From: an uncultured Prevotella sp.
GTDB lineage: Bacteria > Bacteroidota > Bacteroidia > Bacteroidales > Bacteroidaceae
Reading direction: 5' to 3'
Length of the DNA: 64,000 bases
Assembly (NCBI GenBank): GCA_900315035.1
Contig: OMXO01000026.1
Coordinates: 1 to 64,000, forward strand
Below the pieces are notes generated by a model that had not been told where the DNA came from, made no database searches, and saw only the letters and a program-made list of their open reading frames with translations. Of the stretch, positions 7,787-16,751 are shown piece after piece (position 1 is the stretch's first letter; every line of letters begins with the position of its first letter). The position numbers and the translations under genes are program-made.

Positions 7787-9081
7787 ATGGTGTTCATGAT
7801 TTTTAATCTGTACCAGATGGTCTGCAACACGCCGCGCATGGCGAGATAAACAATCATGGCGAGCCATAATCCATGATTGCCTAAAACGGGCTCCGTCAAC
7901 AGATACAAGCCAAAGAAACAGAGGGCAGAGACAAACGAAGAGACCAACATGCCACGAGTGGCTGTTATGCCAATAAAGATGCCATCCCAAATAAAAGCCA
8001 TGCTTCCGGCTGCCGGCACAAGCCAAGTCCACCAGAGATAGTCTCCTGATGCAGCTATCACCTGAGGCTCGTCTGTCAAGATGCGGAAAATCCAATTACC
8101 AGCTAACATATACAATAAGGTGTAGGCTATTGTTACTATCAGCATCCACATCCAAAGTCTGTGAAGCGTTTCGCTAAAGGCGATTCTGTTCCTGGCTCCA
8201 TACGTCTTGCCGCCCAATGCCTCACCCGCATAGGCAAAGCCATCCATAAAATAGGAGAAGAAAAGGTAAAGTTGCATCATTACCGTATTCACCGAGAGAA
8301 TAACGGCTCCGCTCCTGGCACCAGCAGAGGTGAAATAAAGGTTGACCGCGACCAGACAGAGCGTGCGGAGGAAGATATCGCGATTGACACTGAAGAATTT
8401 ACCGAAATGGCGAAAAAGACGGTCCTTACGGAAATACTTGAACAGTCTGCCATAATAATGGAAAAGGAGGCCTAAAGCAACGATGAAACCGGCAATTTGT
8501 GCTATCAGCGTGCCCAAGGCAACACCTTCGACTTTCATGCCTAATCCATAGACCAGCGACAGTGAGGCCAGAATATTCACGATGTTCTGCATGATGGAGA
8601 TAAACATCGGGATGCGCGTATTCTGCATGCCGATAAACCACCCGGAAAGACTATAGAGACCCAACATGGCGGGAGCCCCCCAGATAACGATGTCGAAATA
8701 GGAAGAAGCAAATGGCACCACATCAGAAGTTGGTCCAATGAACCAAAACATCAGCCATTTCATCGGTATCTGGAATGCTATTAGCAACAGGGCGATACCA
8801 AAAGCGATGGCTAAAGAACGCACCAACAATCTGGTGACTTCGGCCATATCCCGACGACCTAAAGCCTGAGAGGTGAGACCGCTGGAACCCATTCGTAAAA
8901 ATCCGAAAAGCCAGTAAATAAGACTGAAAATCATCGAACCCACCGCTACTGCACCGATATAAACCGGACTCCCCATGTGGCCAACGATTGCCACATCAAT
9001 CATTCCGAGCAAAGGAACGGTGATGTTCGACACAATCGAGGGCAAAGCTATCTGCAATATCTGGCGGTCTCTGATGTTCAT
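7783..9081 (-). CDS. MATE family efflux transporter (DinF-like)
   Basis: A 432-aa protein with about twelve membrane segments and two homologous halves, as in MATE/DinF cation-coupled drug exporters. The N-terminal part IALPSIVSNITVPLLGMID and the GRRD loop are typical. I place the start at ATG 9081 (MNIRDRQ), since the upstream in-frame ATG at 9102 lies within the promoter: the minus-strand -7 element TACCTTTG occupies 9090-9097. This gives a nearly leaderless message. The radical SAM gene follows in an ATGA overlap. Confidence 0.85.
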   Translation of the reverse strand: MNIRDRQILQIALPSIVSNITVPLLGMIDVAIVGHMGSPVYIGAVAVGSMIFSLIYWLFGFLRMGSSGLTSQALGRRDMAEVTRLLVRSLAIAFGIALLLIAFQIPMKWLMFWFIGPTSDVVPFASSYFDIVIWGAPAMLGLYSLSGWFIGMQNTRIPMFISIMQNIVNILASLSLVYGLGMKVEGVALGTLIAQIAGFIVALGLLFHYYGRLFKYFRKDRLFRHFGKFFSVNRDIFLRTLCLVAVNLYFTSAGARSGAVILSVNTVMMQLYLFFSYFMDGFAYAGEALGGKTYGARNRIAFSETLHRLWMWMLIVTIAYTLLYMLAGNWIFRILTDEPQVIAASGDYLWWTWLVPAAGSMAFIWDGIFIGITATRGMLVSSFVSALCFFGLYLLTEPVLGNHGLWLAMIVYLAMRGVLQTIWYRLKIMNTI

Positions 9082-9089
9082 ATCGGCAG

Positions 9090-9097
9090 CAAAGGTA
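9090..9097 (-). promoter_or_regulatory. -7 element of the MATE-radical SAM operon
   Basis: TACCTTTG on the minus strand, only 8 bp before the chosen ATG at 9081. It is divergent from the symporter -7 element 33 bp away. Confidence 0.6.
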
Positions 9098-9129
9098 AGC
9101 ATTTTTTTGCTGATGCCAAAAATTTTACG

Positions 9130-9137
9130 TAACTTTG
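9130..9137 (+). promoter_or_regulatory. -7 element of the symporter gene
   Basis: TAACTTTG followed by CGCCC, ending 9 bp before the ATG at 9147. With the usual 7-nt distance to the start of transcription the leader would be about 2 nt. Confidence 0.6.
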
Positions 9138-9146
9138 CGCCCTGTT

Positions 9147-10580
9147 ATGATGATACTTGCAACGGTCCTGGCTTATTTTGCCATTCTCTTCAGCATCAGC
9201 CATCTGACGAGCAGACAGGCTGATAACAGCACCTTTTATCGGGCCAATCGTCGTGCGCCTTGGTATATGGTAGCCTTCGGAATGGTAGGGGCCTCGATAT
9301 CGGGCGTCACGTTTGTTTCTGTGCCAGGCATGGTGCTATCGTCGCAGATGACTTACTTGCAGATGTGTCTCGGTTTCATCGTTGGTTATCTGGTGATTGC
9401 CTTCGTGCTGTTACCGCTTTATTACCGACTAAATCTTACCAGTATATACACCTATTTAGGACAACGGCTTGGGGAGCGCTCATACACGACAGGAGCTTGT
9501 TTCTTCCTCCTTTCGAAGATGACGGGGGCCGCTGTCAGATTCTACGTCGTGTGCATTATCCTCCAGCAATTCGTATTCGAACCTGTGGGCATCCCATTTA
9601 TTGTTAACGTGCTGGCGATGGTGACACTCATCTGGCTTTATACACGTCGTGGCGGCATCGGGACACTGGTGTTTACCGATACCTTCCAGACCATCTGTCT
9701 CTTTACAGCCCTCATCATGATCATCCTTTCAGTGACAGACCAATTACATCTGTCGGTTAGCGAGGCCATGACCACTATCTCTAACAGTGAGATGAGCCGA
9801 ATTTTCGTGTTCGACGACTGGGTGTCACCCCACAATTTCTGGAAACAATTTCTGAGTGGTGCCTTCATCGCCATCGTGATGACAGGACTGGATCAAGACA
9901 TGATGCAGAAGAACCTGACGTGTAAATCCTTGCGCGACGCACAAAAAGATATGTGTACCTACGGGGTTGCCTTCGTGCCAGCTAATCTACTCTTCCTCGC
10001 CCTCGGCGTACTGCTGACAATGGTGCTAGGCACAGGACTCAAAGGCGACGAGATGCTGCCTGCCTATATCCAAGGTAACAGCCACTCGCAACTGCTCATG
10101 ATGCTCTTCACCATTGGTATCGTAGCGGCCTCGTTCTCGAGTGCAGACTCCGCCCTGACCTCGCTCACCACCAGCTATTGCGTGGATATCCGACGTCAGG
10201 CAGGCAACGAGCGTCTCCGTAAGCAGACGCACATCGCAATGTGTCTCTTCTTCGTGCTCTTCATCCTTCTGTTCCGAGCCTTAAACTCCACATCGCTCAT
10301 CAACGCCATCTATACCATTGCCAGTTATACCTACGGTCCGCTGCTGGGGCTCTTCACCTTCGGACTCTTCACCCATCGCCAACCCCATGACAGCATGGTG
10401 CCCGCCATCTGCATCGCATCACCCCTACTCTGCTATGCCCTCGACACTACCACACAATACCTCTGGGACTATCACTTCGGCTACGAACTGCTGATGCTCA
10501 ACGGACTGCTCACGTTTCTTGGGCTATGGTTCTCGTCGTTGAAGAAGAAAGTAGGTTGCACCTCAGGAATATCCAAATAA
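9147..10580 (+). CDS. Sodium:solute symporter (SSS family)
   Basis: A 477-aa membrane protein of the SSS/LeuT-fold family, about 13 membrane segments. The diagnostic region near residue 45 (GMVGASISGVTFVSVPG) and the segment FSSADSALTSLTTSYCVD near 335, which carries the Na+-site serines, are clear. The solute is unknown. Relatives in Bacteroidetes are often annotated as proline, sialic acid or sugar uptake systems. The start is ATG 9147, because upstream triplets lie in the -7 element. The last codons run into the repeat-rich promoter region of argS. Confidence 0.85.
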   Translation: MMILATVLAYFAILFSISHLTSRQADNSTFYRANRRAPWYMVAFGMVGASISGVTFVSVPGMVLSSQMTYLQMCLGFIVGYLVIAFVLLPLYYRLNLTSIYTYLGQRLGERSYTTGACFFLLSKMTGAAVRFYVVCIILQQFVFEPVGIPFIVNVLAMVTLIWLYTRRGGIGTLVFTDTFQTICLFTALIMIILSVTDQLHLSVSEAMTTISNSEMSRIFVFDDWVSPHNFWKQFLSGAFIAIVMTGLDQDMMQKNLTCKSLRDAQKDMCTYGVAFVPANLLFLALGVLLTMVLGTGLKGDEMLPAYIQGNSHSQLLMMLFTIGIVAASFSSADSALTSLTTSYCVDIRRQAGNERLRKQTHIAMCLFFVLFILLFRALNSTSLINAIYTIASYTYGPLLGLFTFGLFTHRQPHDSMVPAICIASPLLCYALDTTTQYLWDYHFGYELLMLNGLLTFLGLWFSSLKKKVGCTSGISK

Positions 10581-10697
10581 ATTTGGTATTTCGCTCGATT
10601 TAGATAAATTTCTCACGCTCAAGAATGCAAATAAATTTGTATTCTCTTCGCTTAATCGAAATTTTACACTACCTTTGCAGCCAAAATCAGAATATAT
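10570..10697 (+). promoter_or_regulatory. argS promoter region with duplicated upstream module
   Basis: The -7 element TACCTTTG is at 10670-10677. Upstream are two related segments, each opening with an AAATAAATTTG palindromic core (near 10576 and 10630) followed by a TATT-CGCT-type stretch. The second leads directly into the -7 element. It resembles the duplicated promoter module before pyrE. Confidence 0.5.
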
Positions 10698-12479
10698 ATG
10701 AATATAGAAGCATTGATCAGCAAGGCAGCAGGCGACGCCGTAAAGGCCCTCTATGGCATGGATGCCACAGAGAAGATGCTGCAGCTGCAGAAGACGAGAA
10801 GTGAGTTTGAGGGTAACCTGACACTCGTGGTTTTCCCCTTTGTGAAGGCTGCGAAGAAGAGTCCTGAGCAGACAGCACAGGAGATAGGTGAGTATCTGCA
10901 GGCAAACTGTACTGCCGTGGAGAAGTTCAACGTGGTGAAGGGTTTCCTGAACCTCAGCGTGGGCGGTGGTGCCTGGCTGGAACTGCTGAAGGTCATCGAT
11001 GCCGATGAGCACTTCGGTATGAAGCAAGCCACAGACAACTCACCCCTCGTAATGATCGAGTACTCTTCGCCCAACACCAATAAGCCCTTGCACCTCGGAC
11101 ATGTGCGTAACAACCTCCTCGGATGGTCGTTGGCACAGATTATGGAAGCCAATGGCAACAAGGTGGTGAAGACGAACATCGTGAACGACCGCGGTATCCA
11201 TATCTGCAAGTCTATGTTGGCATGGCTGAAATACGGTAATGGCGAGACACCAGAGTCATCTGGCAAGAAAGGTGACCATCTCATCGGCGACTACTATGTG
11301 GCCTTCGACAAGCACTACCGCGAGGAAGTGAAAGAGCTCGTGGCTCAAGGCATGGACGAGGAGAAAGCCAAGCAGGAGGCACCGCTCATCAAGGAAGCCC
11401 ATGAGATGCTCGTGAAGTGGGAGCAGAACGATCCCGAGGTGCGCGCCCTGTGGGAGAAGATGAACAACTGGGTGTATGCCGGCTTCGATGAAACTTACAA
11501 GAAACTTGGTGTCGCCTTCGATAAGATCTATTATGAAAGCCAGACCTACCTCAAGGGTAAGGCCAAAGTCGAGGAAGGACTTGCCAAAGGTCTCTTCGAG
11601 CGTCATGAAGATAACTCGGTATGGGCCGATCTCACCAACGAGGGACTCGACCAAAAACTGTTGCTTCGTAGCGATGGTACCAGTGTCTATATGACCCAGG
11701 ATATCGGCACTGCTGAGATGCGTTTCCAGGACTACCCTATCGACAAGATGATCTATGTGGTAGGCAACGAGCAGAACTACCACTTCCAAGTTCTCTCCAT
11801 CCTGCTCGACCGTTTAGGCTTCAAGTGGGGTAAAGAACTCGTTCATTTCTCATACGGTATGGTAGAACTGCCGAACGGCAAGATGAAGAGCCGTGAGGGA
11901 ACCGTTGTCGATGCCGACGATCTGATGCAGCTGATGGTCGATGATGCCCTGAAAACCTCGATGGAATTGGGAAAATTCGACGATATGAGTGAGGCAGAAC
12001 GCCAGGAGGTGGCTCGCATCGTGGGTATGGGTGCTCTGAAGTACTTCATTTTGAAGGTCGATGCCCGTAAGAACATGCTCTTCAATCCTGAGGAAAGTAT
12101 CGATTTCAATGGTAATACAGGACCTTTCATCCAATATACTTATGCGCGTATCCGCAGTATTCTGCGTAAGGCAGAAGGAATCGCCAGCCAAGCAGACCTG
12201 ACGAATGAGCTCAACGAAAAGGAGATTGAACTTATCCAGAAGATGAATGAGTTCGGAACAGCTGTAGAGCAGGCCGGGAAGGATTATTCTCCTAGTGGCA
12301 TTGCCAATTACTGTTACGAACTTACCAAGGTGTTCAACCAGTTCTATCACGACTACTCTATCCTCAATGAGCCCGATGAGCAGAAGAAGGCTCTTCGCCT
12401 GATGCTGGCACGGAATGTCGCCAAGATCATCAAGAATGGCATGAGCCTCCTCGGCATCGAAGTGCCCGAGCGGATGTAA
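10698..12479 (+). CDS. argS: Arginine--tRNA ligase
   Basis: A 593-aa class I aminoacyl-tRNA synthetase. The HIGH-type motif is in PLHLGHVRNN near residue 130, preceded by SSPNTNKP. The ArgRS KMSKS counterpart is GKMKSREGTVV near 393. The N-terminal additional domain and the C-terminal anticodon-binding DALR domain (ending ARNVAKIIKNGMSLLG) are complete. The length is normal. It is preceded by its own promoter and followed after 11 nt by the RNase H gene. Confidence 0.97.
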   Translation: MNIEALISKAAGDAVKALYGMDATEKMLQLQKTRSEFEGNLTLVVFPFVKAAKKSPEQTAQEIGEYLQANCTAVEKFNVVKGFLNLSVGGGAWLELLKVIDADEHFGMKQATDNSPLVMIEYSSPNTNKPLHLGHVRNNLLGWSLAQIMEANGNKVVKTNIVNDRGIHICKSMLAWLKYGNGETPESSGKKGDHLIGDYYVAFDKHYREEVKELVAQGMDEEKAKQEAPLIKEAHEMLVKWEQNDPEVRALWEKMNNWVYAGFDETYKKLGVAFDKIYYESQTYLKGKAKVEEGLAKGLFERHEDNSVWADLTNEGLDQKLLLRSDGTSVYMTQDIGTAEMRFQDYPIDKMIYVVGNEQNYHFQVLSILLDRLGFKWGKELVHFSYGMVELPNGKMKSREGTVVDADDLMQLMVDDALKTSMELGKFDDMSEAERQEVARIVGMGALKYFILKVDARKNMLFNPEESIDFNGNTGPFIQYTYARIRSILRKAEGIASQADLTNELNEKEIELIQKMNEFGTAVEQAGKDYSPSGIANYCYELTKVFNQFYHDYSILNEPDEQKKALRLMLARNVAKIIKNGMSLLGIEVPERM

Positions 12480-12490
12480 AAGTCACCCCC

Positions 12491-12958
12491 ATGGATAAGC
12501 TTGTGAATCCCCCCACTAACCGTCATGACACCGTACTTCCATTACCATTGGAGGTACGGGCGGATGCGTGGGCGGTGGATGCGGCATGTTCGGGCAATCC
12601 GGGGCCGATGGAGTATCAGGCCATTGACCTGCAGACAGGTGCCCGCGTGTTCCACTATGGTCCTGTGCATGGCACGAACAACATCGGAGAATTCCTTGCC
12701 ATCGTCCATGCCCTGGCACTCTGCTGGAATCGGGGTCTCCATGACAAGACCATCTATTCCGACAGCTACAATGCCATTCTCTGGGTGTCGAAGCGGAAGT
12801 GTAAGACCAAACTCGAACATACCCCTTCGACGGATCCCCTTTTTCAGGTGATTGCCCGTGCAGAACAATGGTTGCAGACACACAACTATCGCAATCCAAT
12901 TATCAAGTGGGAGACCCAGAAATGGGGTGAAGTACCTGCCGACTTTGGGCGCAAATGA
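12491..12958 (+). CDS. Ribonuclease H family protein
   Basis: A 155-aa RNase H-fold protein. The four metal-binding acidic residues can be placed: Asp in AVDAACSGNPG near residue 30, Glu in NIGEFLAI near 68, Asp in YSDSYNAI near 92, and Asp in PADFGRK at the end. This order matches RNase HI, which removes RNA from RNA/DNA hybrids. The SGNPG in place of the more common TDGACxGNPG is a common variant. The spacing of 11 nt after argS suggests cotranscription. Confidence 0.85.
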   Translation: MDKLVNPPTNRHDTVLPLPLEVRADAWAVDAACSGNPGPMEYQAIDLQTGARVFHYGPVHGTNNIGEFLAIVHALALCWNRGLHDKTIYSDSYNAILWVSKRKCKTKLEHTPSTDPLFQVIARAEQWLQTHNYRNPIIKWETQKWGEVPADFGRK

Positions 12959-13006
12959 CATCTTTAATTCTTTTTAACTCTAACGACGGGCCTTTACTCT
13001 GAGACC

Positions 13007-15817
13007 ATGCTTGTCAGTTTTTTGCGCCATCATTTCGGTATCAGGAACATCGATACCTACCTCGGTCTTTACGACGATATGAGAGGTGCCTACGAGATGA
13101 TGGATGACGACACTTTAGACACGCAAAGTATCGTGACATCTATCTGTTCGGAACTCCACGGTAAAATTCATCACAGTGAAGCAGCCATGCTTCTCTTGCG
13201 CTTGATGGAGTTCTGTAATTACAGGCCTGGACATTCCGACGAATTGTTCCAGACCATGGCAAAAACGTTTAAAGTATCTGAGACCACCTTTGAGAACTTC
13301 GTGGATTTCGTCGCAGCAAAGGAAGGCCATGACGTGCTGGTACATCAGTTGCCGGATACCGATGGTACCCTGAAGACCCTGCTTTCATCTACAGGTGCCC
13401 TGCTCTTCACCTATACGGGTAAGGACAAGGTGATGCTGAATGACGTGCCGGTGCTTTCAGGATCGTTCCAGGTATGGCTGCAGAGTAGTGTGCTCAAAGG
13501 CAAGAACGGTACACCTATCTATTTCTCCAACATCATCGCAGCCTACAAGAAGGCTCGTGGTGAGAACAACGAGAAGCAAGAGACGGTGGAGTTCTGTGGC
13601 CGTAACATCAACTTCAGGTTCCCCAATAGTGATAACGGCATGCATGACCTGAGTTTTACCCTCCATCAGGGAGAGCTCCTGGCCATCATGGGTGGCTCAG
13701 GCACAGGTAAGACCACACTACTCTCACTGCTTAATGGTTCGCTGACCCCGCAGGAAGGCACCATCACCATCAACGGGCACAGCATCACGGAACCTGAAGC
13801 CAAGGCGCTTATCGGTTTTGTGCCGCAGGATGATCTGCTGATAGAGGAGTTGACCGTCTATCAGAACCTATGGTTCACGGCAAAGCTCTGTTTTGAGGGA
13901 ATGAGCGATGCAGAGTTAGACCGTCGTGTGATGAAGACCCTCAAAGATCTGGGTCTCGACGCTGCCAAGGATCTGAAGGTAGGTTCGGCTATCAATAAGT
14001 ATATCTCTGGTGGACAGCGTAAACGCCTGAATATTGCCCTGGAGTTAATCAGGGAGCCAGCCGTGCTCTTCCTTGACGAGCCTACATCAGGTCTGTCATC
14101 TGCAGATACGGAGAGGGTGATTAACCTGCTGAAGGAGCAGACCTTCAAGGGCAAGCTGATTATCGTGAATATCCACCAGCCCTCCAGCGATGTCTATAAG
14201 CTCTTCGACCGTCTGTGGCTGCTGGATAAAGGTGGCTACCCCGTGTTCGACGGAAACCCCATCGATGCCATTACCTATTTCAAGGAAGCTGCAAACTACG
14301 CAGATGCAGAGACTAGCGCCTGTCCTACATGTGGCAATGTGAATCCAGAGATCGTACTGAACATCATCGACGAAAAGGCACTCAATAGCAGTGGCGAGAT
14401 CTCCGACGATCGAAAGATGACGCCGCAGGAGTGGCATGAGCTCTATCTGAAAAACAGAGAGGAACAGCCGGAGCCTGTCGTGGGTACCGTGCCCCCTTCA
14501 GACCAGAAGAAACCCGGTGCCCTGAAGCAGTTGGGTATCTTCCTGCGCCGTAATATCCGCACCAAGATCACTAATGTTCAGTATCTCTGCATCACACTGC
14601 TGGAGGCACCCCTCCTGGCACTCGTCTGTGCACTGCTGACACGCTATGCGCCACCAGAAGGCTATACCGTGATGGACAACAAGAATCTGGTAAGCTACTT
14701 CTTCATGGCCATTATCGTGGCGACCTTCCTTGGTATGAGTGGTAGCGCAGAGGAGATTATTAAGGACAGAGCATTGCTAAAGCGCGAGAAGTTCCTGCAG
14801 CTCTCCTATGGCAGCTATATCGGTTCAAAGATCATCTATATGGCCATCGTCTGCATGATACAGACGTTGCTCTTCATCCTCATCGGTAATTCCGTGATGG
14901 GTCTGCAAGGACTCTTCGGCACATGGTGGCTGATCCTCTTCATTACCGCCCTGCTATCGAGTCTCGTGGGTTTGCTACTGTCGCAATGCCTCAGTTCCAT
15001 TGTGGCTATCTATATCAGTATCCCCATATTGCTCATACCTCAGATACTGCTTTGTGGTCTTGTGGTCAGCTTCTCAGACCTGACACCAAAGAGCACCACA
15101 GGTAATGTGCCCGTTATCGGTGACCTTATCCCGTCACGATGGGCTTATGAGGCACTGGCCGTCACCTCGTTCACCGACAATGCCTACAAGGCACCGTTCT
15201 TTGAACTCGACAAAAAGAAGTACGAGAACCAATATTACAACATGGGATTCCTCAACGAACTGCAGTCACAGTTGGAGACCATGAAAGATGAGAAAAAGCG
15301 TGGTAAGGAAGTAGCTCCCTCACACATGGAGACCATCCGCATAAACTTGCCAGAACTGACAGAATACTGTGGCATGAACGTCTATAATGGTGACTACTCG
15401 TATGAATCACTTCGCCAATACATGAAAGAGGCAGAGCAGATACTCTCGAAGCGTAGTAATGAGACGACGCTCAAGGCAGACAAACTCATGGCTGAGATGG
15501 TGCGCGAGCAGGGTAAGGAAGCCATCATCGAACTGAAGCGCGATTACTATAACCTCAATCTTGAGGATTGCGTCATCGGTGCTAATCAAAAGCGGGTACT
15601 GGATGTCATCGACAACCATATCGTGGCCCGCACCGGCATTATCTACCTCACCCCCAAGAGCAAGGTAGGACGGGCACCGTTCTATAGCAGCGAGAAGATA
15701 CTGGGTAGCTGGCATATCAAGACGCTCTGGTATAATCTGGGCATCATGCTGATAATGAGTATCGTTATCGCCATCTTCCTCTTCATAGACTGGCCTGGCA
15801 GAGTGTTAAGGAAATAG
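13007..15817 (+). CDS. ABCG-like ABC transporter, ATPase and permease fused
   Basis: A 936-aa half-transporter of the ABC-2/ABCG (White-type) arrangement, ATPase before membrane domain. The first 110 residues look helical and TerB-like. Residues 115-200 form a small beta-rich region, and the nucleotide-binding domain runs from about 200 to 440 (Walker A GGSGTGKTT, signature YISGGQRKR, Walker B LFLDEPTSG). The membrane domain starts near residue 520, with about six segments. A soluble domain of roughly 190 residues is inserted between the last two, rich in charged helices, probably outside the membrane. The substrate is unknown. The gene has a 48-nt spacer after the RNase H gene. Confidence 0.8.
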   Translation: MLVSFLRHHFGIRNIDTYLGLYDDMRGAYEMMDDDTLDTQSIVTSICSELHGKIHHSEAAMLLLRLMEFCNYRPGHSDELFQTMAKTFKVSETTFENFVDFVAAKEGHDVLVHQLPDTDGTLKTLLSSTGALLFTYTGKDKVMLNDVPVLSGSFQVWLQSSVLKGKNGTPIYFSNIIAAYKKARGENNEKQETVEFCGRNINFRFPNSDNGMHDLSFTLHQGELLAIMGGSGTGKTTLLSLLNGSLTPQEGTITINGHSITEPEAKALIGFVPQDDLLIEELTVYQNLWFTAKLCFEGMSDAELDRRVMKTLKDLGLDAAKDLKVGSAINKYISGGQRKRLNIALELIREPAVLFLDEPTSGLSSADTERVINLLKEQTFKGKLIIVNIHQPSSDVYKLFDRLWLLDKGGYPVFDGNPIDAITYFKEAANYADAETSACPTCGNVNPEIVLNIIDEKALNSSGEISDDRKMTPQEWHELYLKNREEQPEPVVGTVPPSDQKKPGALKQLGIFLRRNIRTKITNVQYLCITLLEAPLLALVCALLTRYAPPEGYTVMDNKNLVSYFFMAIIVATFLGMSGSAEEIIKDRALLKREKFLQLSYGSYIGSKIIYMAIVCMIQTLLFILIGNSVMGLQGLFGTWWLILFITALLSSLVGLLLSQCLSSIVAIYISIPILLIPQILLCGLVVSFSDLTPKSTTGNVPVIGDLIPSRWAYEALAVTSFTDNAYKAPFFELDKKKYENQYYNMGFLNELQSQLETMKDEKKRGKEVAPSHMETIRINLPELTEYCGMNVYNGDYSYESLRQYMKEAEQILSKRSNETTLKADKLMAEMVREQGKEAIIELKRDYYNLNLEDCVIGANQKRVLDVIDNHIVARTGIIYLTPKSKVGRAPFYSSEKILGSWHIKTLWYNLGIMLIMSIVIAIFLFIDWPGRVLRK

Positions 15818-15884
15818 TCGGAGGTATAAACAACAAAGAAATATAAACAATTCTTTTATTAATAACTATCAATTCAAAAAAACA

Positions 15885-16691
15885 ATGAAAAAATTATCAA
15901 TTCTCGCTGTAGCATTCGCAGCAATCGCTTTCGCAGCTTGCGGAAACAAGAGTGCACAAAACACTGACTCTGCAGATTCAGTGGAAAAGAGTTTCGAACA
16001 GGAACAGATTGAAGCAAGCATCAAGATGCACGTTGACAGCCTGGCTGGTGAAATTGGTAAGCTGAAGCAGCTGCCTTTCCTGCAGTCCAATGGCGACGGC
16101 ACCCTGAAACTGACGAAGGAGGAATTGCAGGTAAAGCCCGACTATCTGCTGAATCCATCAGTAGCAGAGAATGCTACTACTCTAGCAGAGAAATATCGTC
16201 TGCTGTCTGCTCTTGACATTGACAGAAGAACTGCCCGTCTCTATGAGATGCCGGTAGATGAGTATGACAAGGCCATCAGTAAACTGGCTGCTGACATCAA
16301 CGATCCTTCATTCAAGAACCTCGATGATACCAACACCGTCTCTGAGACCACTCAGGCTCTCTACAACGCAATGAACGAGAACGGCCGTATCAACTACTTC
16401 TGGCAGATTGCTGCAGCTTCTCTGATTGAGCAGCTCTATGTAGCTAACCAGAATACCGAGAAGTTCCTGTCTTCTTTCACTGACGAGACAGCAGCTAACA
16501 CGACCTTCCGTATCGTACTGATTATCGATGCTCTGAATCGCCTGTCTGAGTACGATCCCGACATCAAGCCTGTTGCAGAAGCTGTTGCTCCGCTGGATGT
16601 TCTGAACGCTACTACCGTACAAGAACTGAAAGACCAGTTGGCAGAAGCAAAGGACAAGATCAATGCTGCTCGTGCCACTCTTACCAAATAA
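15885..16691 (+). CDS. Predicted lipoprotein of unknown function
   Basis: A 268-aa protein. The first 19 residues are a lipoprotein signal peptide with the lipobox FAACGN. The mature part is mostly alpha-helical and acidic, with no catalytic motif that I recognise. It follows the ABC transporter after 67 nt and is closed by a strong hairpin terminator. The close placement may mean a role with the transporter, but nothing in the sequence proves it. Confidence 0.7.
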   Translation: MKKLSILAVAFAAIAFAACGNKSAQNTDSADSVEKSFEQEQIEASIKMHVDSLAGEIGKLKQLPFLQSNGDGTLKLTKEELQVKPDYLLNPSVAENATTLAEKYRLLSALDIDRRTARLYEMPVDEYDKAISKLAADINDPSFKNLDDTNTVSETTQALYNAMNENGRINYFWQIAAASLIEQLYVANQNTEKFLSSFTDETAANTTFRIVLIIDALNRLSEYDPDIKPVAEAVAPLDVLNATTVQELKDQLAEAKDKINAARATLTK

Positions 16692-16715
16692 GGCATAACA
16701 CCTTATTTAATATAT

Positions 16716-16751
16716 AATCCCCGAAAGTTACTTGCTTTCGGGGATTATTTT
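16716..16751. terminator. Bidirectional hairpin terminator
   Basis: A perfect 12-bp stem AATCCCCGAAAG / CTTTCGGGGATT (16716-16727 and 16735-16746) with a 7-nt loop, followed by ATTTTA on the plus strand. It closes the lipoprotein gene and overlaps the 3' end of ribD on the other strand, so it may serve both. Confidence 0.8.

Noticed and set aside
7787..8095. N-terminal extension of the radical SAM protein to 8095
   Set aside because: The extra 100 residues lie within the MATE gene in another frame and look random. The ATGA overlap gives a natural start.
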